Positions 57,903 through 64,000 of a DNA stretch of 64,000 nucleotides are shown piece by piece. The DNA comes from Usnea hakonensis (Eukaryota > Ascomycota > Lecanoromycetes > Lecanorales > Parmeliaceae). How positions within the stretch are numbered: the stretch's first letter is position 1; every line of letters starts with the position of its first letter. The stretch spans positions 66,917 through 130,916 of the forward strand of contig BLJB01000227.1 in assembly GCA_013423325.1 (NCBI GenBank), read 5' to 3'. A model generated the notes under the pieces. That model had not been told where the DNA came from and ran no database searches. It saw nothing but the letters and a program-made list of their open reading frames with translations. The translations under genes and the position numbers were made by a program.

Positions 57903-58086
57903 TGTTACGAGTGTGACTACTTGTAGAGCTAAAGGAGACACGTGACCTCCTTCCTATTCGGGTTTAGCGCCTTGGTACCTCTCTACCTATATATCTTTCT
58001 TATACCTATATATAGATTTTACCTCCTTATTAATTGAATCCTCGTTATATACTACTATTAATATATATCTAGTTATAGTCCTAATA
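57903..58086 (+). repeat. Gypsy copy 2, 5' LTR
   Basis: Aligned with 39810-40004, with about a 12-bp deletion and many transitions. Confidence 0.88.
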
Positions 58087-60970
58087 TTATTTAATTGATC
58101 TATTAATCGTACGATATTAATAATCCTATTACTATTCCGCTCGAGGCTTTAGACGAGCTAAAAGAACCTAAAAGGGGGTATTTATAGATTAACGGCCTAG
58201 TAACGATATATTAGGTATATTCTAAATAATACGGAGTATTACTAGTACGCCTAAGTAATACGGTACCGCTAGATAGAAGAGTAATCGATAAAGAATTTAT
58301 ATTATTAACGATAAAGAAGAAATCGCCTTAAGAAAGTACGACCGCGGCTAACTAAACTATTTAATAATAATATAATAACTCTATAGACGGAGTAACGCCT
58401 TTCTCGATATATACTTTTAAAGTATTTAAATATATCAAACTAGCTAAATTAGTTAATAAACGGTTATATAAAAACCTCATATTTAATATATTAAAAGGAG
58501 AAAATTTTACTTTCTTAATACTCGATTTAAAAAAGAGTTAATTATCTCTTAATAATTAGTTATATTTTCTACAATAAATCCGAGGGAGTAAAACTATTTC
58601 TTTACTACCTTTTTTTTCTTTTTTCTAGAATCTTTCCGATATCTATTAAATTACTAAATAGCCCTATTAATTACCTAGTTAGATAAGTATAGAGAACCGT
58701 AAAATATACCTCTTCTTAGTAATAAAGACGAACGCCTTAACGATATTCTAAAAGATAAACTCGTATTAAAAGATAAGAATAGGACGCGCTATAACATATT
58801 CTAAAAGGCCTCTAAAACGCCCCTAGGCGAACTCGATACTCTAGGGCCTTTAGAAGATACTCCTTATTATCCTAATCTAACTAATCGCTTACAATAACTA
58901 AGAGGGGTATCTAGAAAAGTATTAATACTCCGGGCTAAAAATAATAACGCGGCTACTCCTTAAAATATCTCCTCTATAGATAAGTTTATATAGTAGACTA
59001 GAGAGAACCCTAAGGAGTTTCTAAATATACTAAATTAGATTTATTAAGAGAGGAATATAGATATTTAGACTTTCTAATTATTAGAAAAAGAGACTATAAA
59101 GCGATAACTCGCTATATAATAATTAATAGATATATAAGAGGATCTCGCGTCTATAAATTTTAAATTAGAATAATTTCGAAATACTTAAAATAGTACGAAA
59201 TTATCTTCTATAATTACTATTAAGTACTTTTAAAAGTATCCGGATCCTCCTCTCTTTACTAATAATATAGATCCTACCTAGGAGGATTAGAAGAGTAAGA
59301 TAATAATTAAATTAAAAATAAATAAGGACTATTAGAATAATAACGAGAACTATATTAGATACGTATTCTTATATCTCGAAGGAAAGGCTATAAAGTAGAT
59401 CTACTCTAAATAAGAGGCTAACGCTAATAACCCTTTTCTTACTATTTAGAATATTATAAATAAACTCGCTACTATATTTAAAGACTCGAATTATAAATAG
59501 AATTATCGAAAATAGTTTATAGTATTATAAATAGGGGCTATACGATTCGCTAACTTTTATTTAGACTTTAGAAGACTCTCTTTTTATTTAAAATATAACG
59601 AAGACCTTCTTATCGAGGAGTTATATAATAAGGTAGTAACCTAGCTCTAGATCCTCTAGAATAATTAGTAATTCGAGTTTACTACCCTCGAAGAAGCGAA
59701 GAAGTATATAGTAAAGCTAGATAACTTGTAAAGAGTTATATAACAAAATTAAAATAAGGTCTTATTATAGAAGGATCGATCTAGAAGTATAAAAAGAGTA
59801 ATATTCGCCCCTACCCTATTAAGAACGGCTTTTAAACCTATATATAGTCTAGTAAGATAAACTTTACTAAGCGATACTATCCGGGTAAAGAATACAACCG
59901 AAAATAACTACTTTAAATATTATAAATTCGGATATTATATAAATAATTATCTAGATAATTAGGCTCGCTCCTATAATCCGAACTTATATAAATAAGACCC
60001 TCGGATTTATAAAATCTTAATAGACGGATCTCCTAATTCGGACTACTATAAGAATTTAGAGGGGTCGGAAAAAGACTATCCTCTACTAAAAGCTCGATAG
60101 AAGATATTATCGGAGTAGGATATTATCTCGAGGATAATAAAAATAGTTTTATACTCTTATTTTAAATTATACTCAAGTTCTCCCTATTTTCTAAAAAGCC
60201 CTTTATAGTACTAGGTATACTATATAGCTAAAAAAAAAGGTACTAGATACCTCTTCTAGTTAATATTAATACTATAGAATACTACTTTATTAATAAAAAG
60301 ATAATTTTAACTATATATACTATATTTAAAATCTTATCTATATCTCTTTCTAAGCCTCGACGTATATATAGATATAATAGTAATATATTAAAGATTTCTA
60401 TTATTTACCTACTTTTATCTAACCTCGAATTTAATAGCTATAAGGAACTAACTATCTCTATACTTATTACTAATTTAGGATAGTATATAGTTATTCTTAA
60501 TAAGCCCTAGATAAACTAATATAGAGTCTTACTTAATATACGGTCTAATTTAGTAGTCTTTTCTACTAATAATAAGGCTAGTCCAAAAGCGCAAATTATT
60601 AAAATCTTATCTATTTGGTTTACCCCTAGAGTCCTCTAAAGGGAACGACCCTTAATAGAAGAAAAGTTCTTTATTATACGTAGTATAAATATAGATATCT
60701 TCGGCCTCCTCGCTCGCTAGATAAAGGCTAAAGAGATATAGCTATTCGCTATATCTATAGAAGATATTAACGCCCTCGTCCTAGTTAATTAGAAGAACCG
60801 CCTAGATACCCTAAAAGTAAATATTATAGAAGCGCCTAAAATAGATCTTAAAGTAATTTAGAAAAAGCTTCTTCCTAAATACTAGAACTTTCGAGATATC
60901 TTTAATTATATCTAGACTAATAAGCTCCCTTTTTACTAGTCCTATAATTATAAAATTAAGCTTACTTTAA

Positions 60971-61201
60971 TAGCGTCGGCACAAAGGGGGTAGAGGAACA
61001 CGAGCGCAGGAGGTACCGAGCGACAGCAGTCGAAGGTGGTATGCAGACTCAAAACAGCAGAGATAAGTAGGAGTACGGTAAGGTTTTTTACCCTGGTAGC
61101 AGTGATGCTATAAAGGTTTCTCTTATATCATTGCTATAGAGCTTCCCGTAATTATCTTTCACATAGTTAGATAGACACGAGTATGAATTCCAATCCAATC
61201 C
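60971..61201 (+). mobile_element. 231-bp non-RIPed insertion with 13-bp target duplication (SINE- or truncated LINE-like)
   Basis: The insertion interrupts Gypsy copy 2, and AAGCTTACTTTAA flanks it on both sides (60958-60970, 61202-61214). Copy 1 has the target only once. The insert has normal base composition, ends in a short CCAAT-type repeat (ATTCCAATCCAATCC), and contains no ORF. A long target duplication plus a simple-repeat tail suggests target-primed reverse transcription. No clear Pol III A/B boxes were seen. Confidence 0.75.
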
Positions 61202-63657
61202 AAGCTTACTTTAAATATAAAGCCCCTATAAAGTAGAGTATATTATATATCTCTATATAAAATATAGCGAGTTAAAGAGTACCTTATTAAAAACCTCTTT
61301 AAGGGATTTATTATATCTAGTAAAGCTCCTTATATATTATCGATCCTCTTTATATTAAAATCTAACGGCGATTTATAATTCTATATAGATTATCGAAAGT
61401 TAAATACTTTTATTAAATATAACTAATATCCTCTCCCTCTTATAGAGGAGGTTATTAGAAAGATTATAAACTATAAATATTTTACTCGCTTAAATATTAT
61501 TATAGTATTTAATAAGCTTAGAATAGATTCTAAAAATAAAAATTTAACTACTTTTATAATAGCTCTAGAATTATATAAGTATAAAGTCCTTCTATTTAGA
61601 CTAACTAATAGGCTAAGCTCTTTCTAGTAATATATTAATAAGATATTATAGGAATTTCTAGATAATTTCTATTAGATATACCTCGATAATATCCTTATCT
61701 ATAGTAAATTAAGGAAGGAGTATTAAGACTATATTTAAAAAGTACTCTCTCGCCTTTAGAATATAAATCTATAAATAGATATTAAAAAGTACGAATTTAA
61801 TATAAAAGAGATAGTTTTTCTAAATATTATTATATTAGATAAAGGGCTCTAAATAGATCCTAAAAAGATAGAAGCTATCGTTAAATAGCCTCCTCCTATA
61901 AATCTAAAAGAGGTATAAGGGTTTATTAGATTTACTAACTTCTATAGGTATTTTATTTATAAGTTCTTAAAGTTAATAAAGCCCTTAATATAACTTACTA
62001 GAAAGGATACCTTATTTATATAAAATAAGGCCTATTTAGAAGCCTTTAAAAGTCTTAAAAAATAAATTATTAATACTCTAGTACTAAAGTACTTTAATCT
62101 AAAAAGATAGACTATACTCGAGACTAACGCTTCTAATTTTATTACTAGTAAAATACTATCCTAGTATAATAATAAGAGTATACTCTATTCGATAGCTTTC
62201 TATAGTAAGATAATAGTCCCTATAGAGTATAACTATTATATATATAATAAAGAATTACTAGTTATTATAAGATATTTTAAATACTAGCGCCCTAAACTCG
62301 AGTATACTAATTTACCCGTTTAGGTCTTTATAAATTATTAGGCCCTAAAGACCTTTATAGAAAATAAGAAGCTTACTCGCTATTAGGCTTATTATTTAGA
62401 TATTCTATCTAAGTTTAATTTCTAGATAATTTTTTATATAGATAAAAGTAACTCGAAGGCGGATATCTTTATTAGAATAGTAAATACTCGTCCTATAGAT
62501 TAGAAGGATAAAAGACTATATTAATAATACTAGATAATTCTAATACTAGACTATATTAATATTTATACTACGGAGGAGGAAGCGGGCCTATTCGAATATA
62601 TTTACTAGACTAATAAAGACGACCCTAGATATTAGGAGTATAGAGATATAGTTACTAATAATACTTATAAACTATATAGAATTAAGTTCGAATAATATTA
62701 AGTAGTAAATAGAGCTCTCTTTAAAAGAGGCCTATTATATGTTCTAGACTCCCTATATACCTTAGTACTTAATAAGATCTATAACTAACCCTCGAGTAGT
62801 TATCCCGAAATAAGACGAACGGTAGATCTCCTATAATAATACTACTATTAGCCTAGTTATATAATAATAATTAAATAATATATTACTAATTATTATAACT
62901 ATTAATATAGTAAATCGCCTTAGAGTAAAATAAATAGATTACTAGTACTACTACTAATCCTATAAGCCCGTTAGTAAGATATATCTATAGATTTTATTAT
63001 CGGCCTTCCTCTTTTAGAAGGTTTTAATACTACCTTATATATACCCTTATCTACTACCTTATAAAGGAGAGATATTACGTACTATACTTCTAGGGCGATA
63101 ATAATACTTCGATTAAGTTATTAGTCTAAATCCTACTATAGAATCTTTACCGCCTCTATAGATTTCTAAGCTCTATTATATTTAATAGAGAACTATAGTT
63201 TATATCTATTTTATAAAAGAGTCTATATAAAAGATTTAGAATCTAAGCTAACCTCTTAACTACTTACTATTCTTAGATAGATAGGTAGACTAAAAGAGTA
63301 AATTAGGATATCGAAAAAGGTCTCTATATCTTTTATAATTATATATAAAATAATTAGGCTAAGTAGATCCCTATAGTAGAGTTCGCTAATAATAATAATA
63401 TAGTCTTATCTATCTCTCTTACTCCTTTCTTTATAAATAAAGGATTTAACCCCTATATAAGCTTTAATCCTAATATAATAAATTATAAGATTATAAAGGA
63501 AAGACTATAAGCCTTAAAAGCTAAAGATATTACTAAGAGGATAGAAGAAATCCTAGAATATAGTAAGAAATACTTAAAGGCCTTCTAAATCGCGATAGAA
63601 AGATAAGCGAATAAATATTATAAAGAAATCTTATTTAATATTAATAATAGAGTTTAG

Positions 63658-63658
<1 letters not shown>

Positions 63659-63689
<31 letters not shown>
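63659..63689. repeat. (TTGA)n microsatellite at an insertion boundary
   Basis: About seven and a half tandem TTGA units lie exactly where similarity to Gypsy copy 1 stops. Confidence 0.85.
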
Positions 63690-64000
63690 ATTATACGCCT
63701 ATACTAGCTACTTGATATGAGCTAATAAGGGTGCCATTATCGCTAAGCCAGCAGAGCTGGGCGTCGAAGAAACCTAAGGGCGAACCCCTAGATAAAAACT
63801 CTAACTAAATAATACGTTTTCCCTCTACTATACTCTCGAGGAGTCCCAGTATACTACCGCGCATCTTTCTTCTTCTATGCCTCGACTCTTCTAGTCCTTA
63901 CATTTGTTTCCCTTGACCGCCTCGGCCCCTAAGGGCCGGTGCGGTCTTTTCTTCGTGCGCCCTTTTATAGATTAACCTTAAAGCCTATATATAGAAGGAA
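63661..64000 (-). mobile_element. Start of another insertion, running out of the window (probably LINE 3' end)
   Basis: The sequence changes abruptly from RIPed Gypsy to balanced composition after the (TTGA)n tract, which read on the minus strand is a (TCAA)n tail, as at some non-LTR element 3' ends. It holds a strong inverted repeat at about 63917-63948 (GACCGC..CGGCCC / GGGCCG..GCGGTC). No protein is readable. Confidence 0.45.

Larger units (their letters stand above)
57903..63660 (+). mobile_element. Gypsy copy 2 (same family as copy 1), heavily RIPed, 3'-truncated
   Basis: The 5' LTR is 57903-58086 (TGTTACGAGTG..; the final CA is now TA). The internal region is collinear with copy 1 from the leader through integrase, e.g. 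RT at about 61330-61700 and integrase near 62750-63500, but with far more C-to-T/G-to-A change. It is interrupted by a 231-bp insertion (60971-61201) and cut off at 63660 in the integrase C-terminal part; chromodomain and 3' LTR are missing. Confidence 0.88.

Noticed and set aside
1..64000. tRNA and rRNA genes
   Set aside because: No cloverleaf-like or rRNA-like sequence was noticed on either strand; a tRNA scan would be decisive.

Overview
The window is a piece of a filamentous ascomycete (Pezizomycotina) genome. The signs are short GT..AG introns of 40-80 bp with CTRAY-like branch sites, a QDE-2-type Argonaute, a fungal NLR (hydrolase-NACHT-ankyrin), HeLo-type and SAT4/rhodopsin-type families, remains of a non-reducing polyketide synthase, and chromovirus/copia/Tad-like retroelements. 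C-to-T and G-to-A decay at CpA/TpG, the signature of repeat-induced point mutation (RIP), is strong. The species cannot be named from this sequence. The mix of few intact genes, many broken genes and nested transposons reads as an accessory or subtelomere-like compartment.

Layout. 1-1259: 3' part of an Argonaute gene with one in-frame TAG. 3284-5070 (-): coiled-coil protein gene of unknown function. 5.98-6.09 kb: diverged MITE copy. 6.8-6.95 kb: dispersed repeat R1. 7.1-10.0 kb: decayed secondary-metabolism locus (ketopantoate-reductase-like relic and SAT-KS polyketide synthase relic). 10035-15150: about 5.1 kb AT-rich element with roughly 55-bp terminal inverted repeats, sitting next to a second R1 copy. 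15792-19964: apparently intact nine-exon NLR gene. 20.3-20.9 kb (-): relic of an NFX1/ZNFX1-type helicase. 22.2-23.26 kb (-): relic of an FSH1-type serine hydrolase. 23572-24881: intact three-exon sphingolipid/fatty-acid 2-hydroxylase gene. 24977-28358 (-): kinase-ankyrin-TM gene. 28950-30696: divergently placed HeLo/pseudokinase gene with four CAG-to-TAG stops. 30.7-31.7 kb: rhodopsin-fold membrane protein relic. 32.9-34.2 kb (-): membrane protein gene with a frameshift. 34502-34631: near-perfect MITE. 36.0-37.3 kb (-): small uncertain ORFs. 37.4-38.9 kb (-): SRPK-like kinase with a frameshift. 39810-46462: full-length RIP-damaged Gypsy chromovirus with two LTRs. 46.46-63.66 kb: nested, heavily RIP-mutated LINE, copia and Gypsy copies, including a small non-RIPed insertion with a 13-bp target duplication. 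63.66-64 kb: start of another insertion with an (ATTG)n end.

Biological reading. Two themes recur. One is fungal self/non-self recognition and cell-death-type architecture: NACHT-ankyrin NLR, HeLo-pseudokinase, kinase-ankyrin-TM and a degenerate SRPK lie within about 23 kb. The other is genome defence: an Argonaute and a ZNFX1-like relic, both damaged by the same kind of C-to-T mutation that has destroyed the transposons. Nonsense mutations in otherwise clean genes are nearly all glutamine-to-stop transitions, which suggests that RIP acted on these genes because they were duplicated or lie next to repeats. All functional calls rest on motif recognition by eye; no database search was run.
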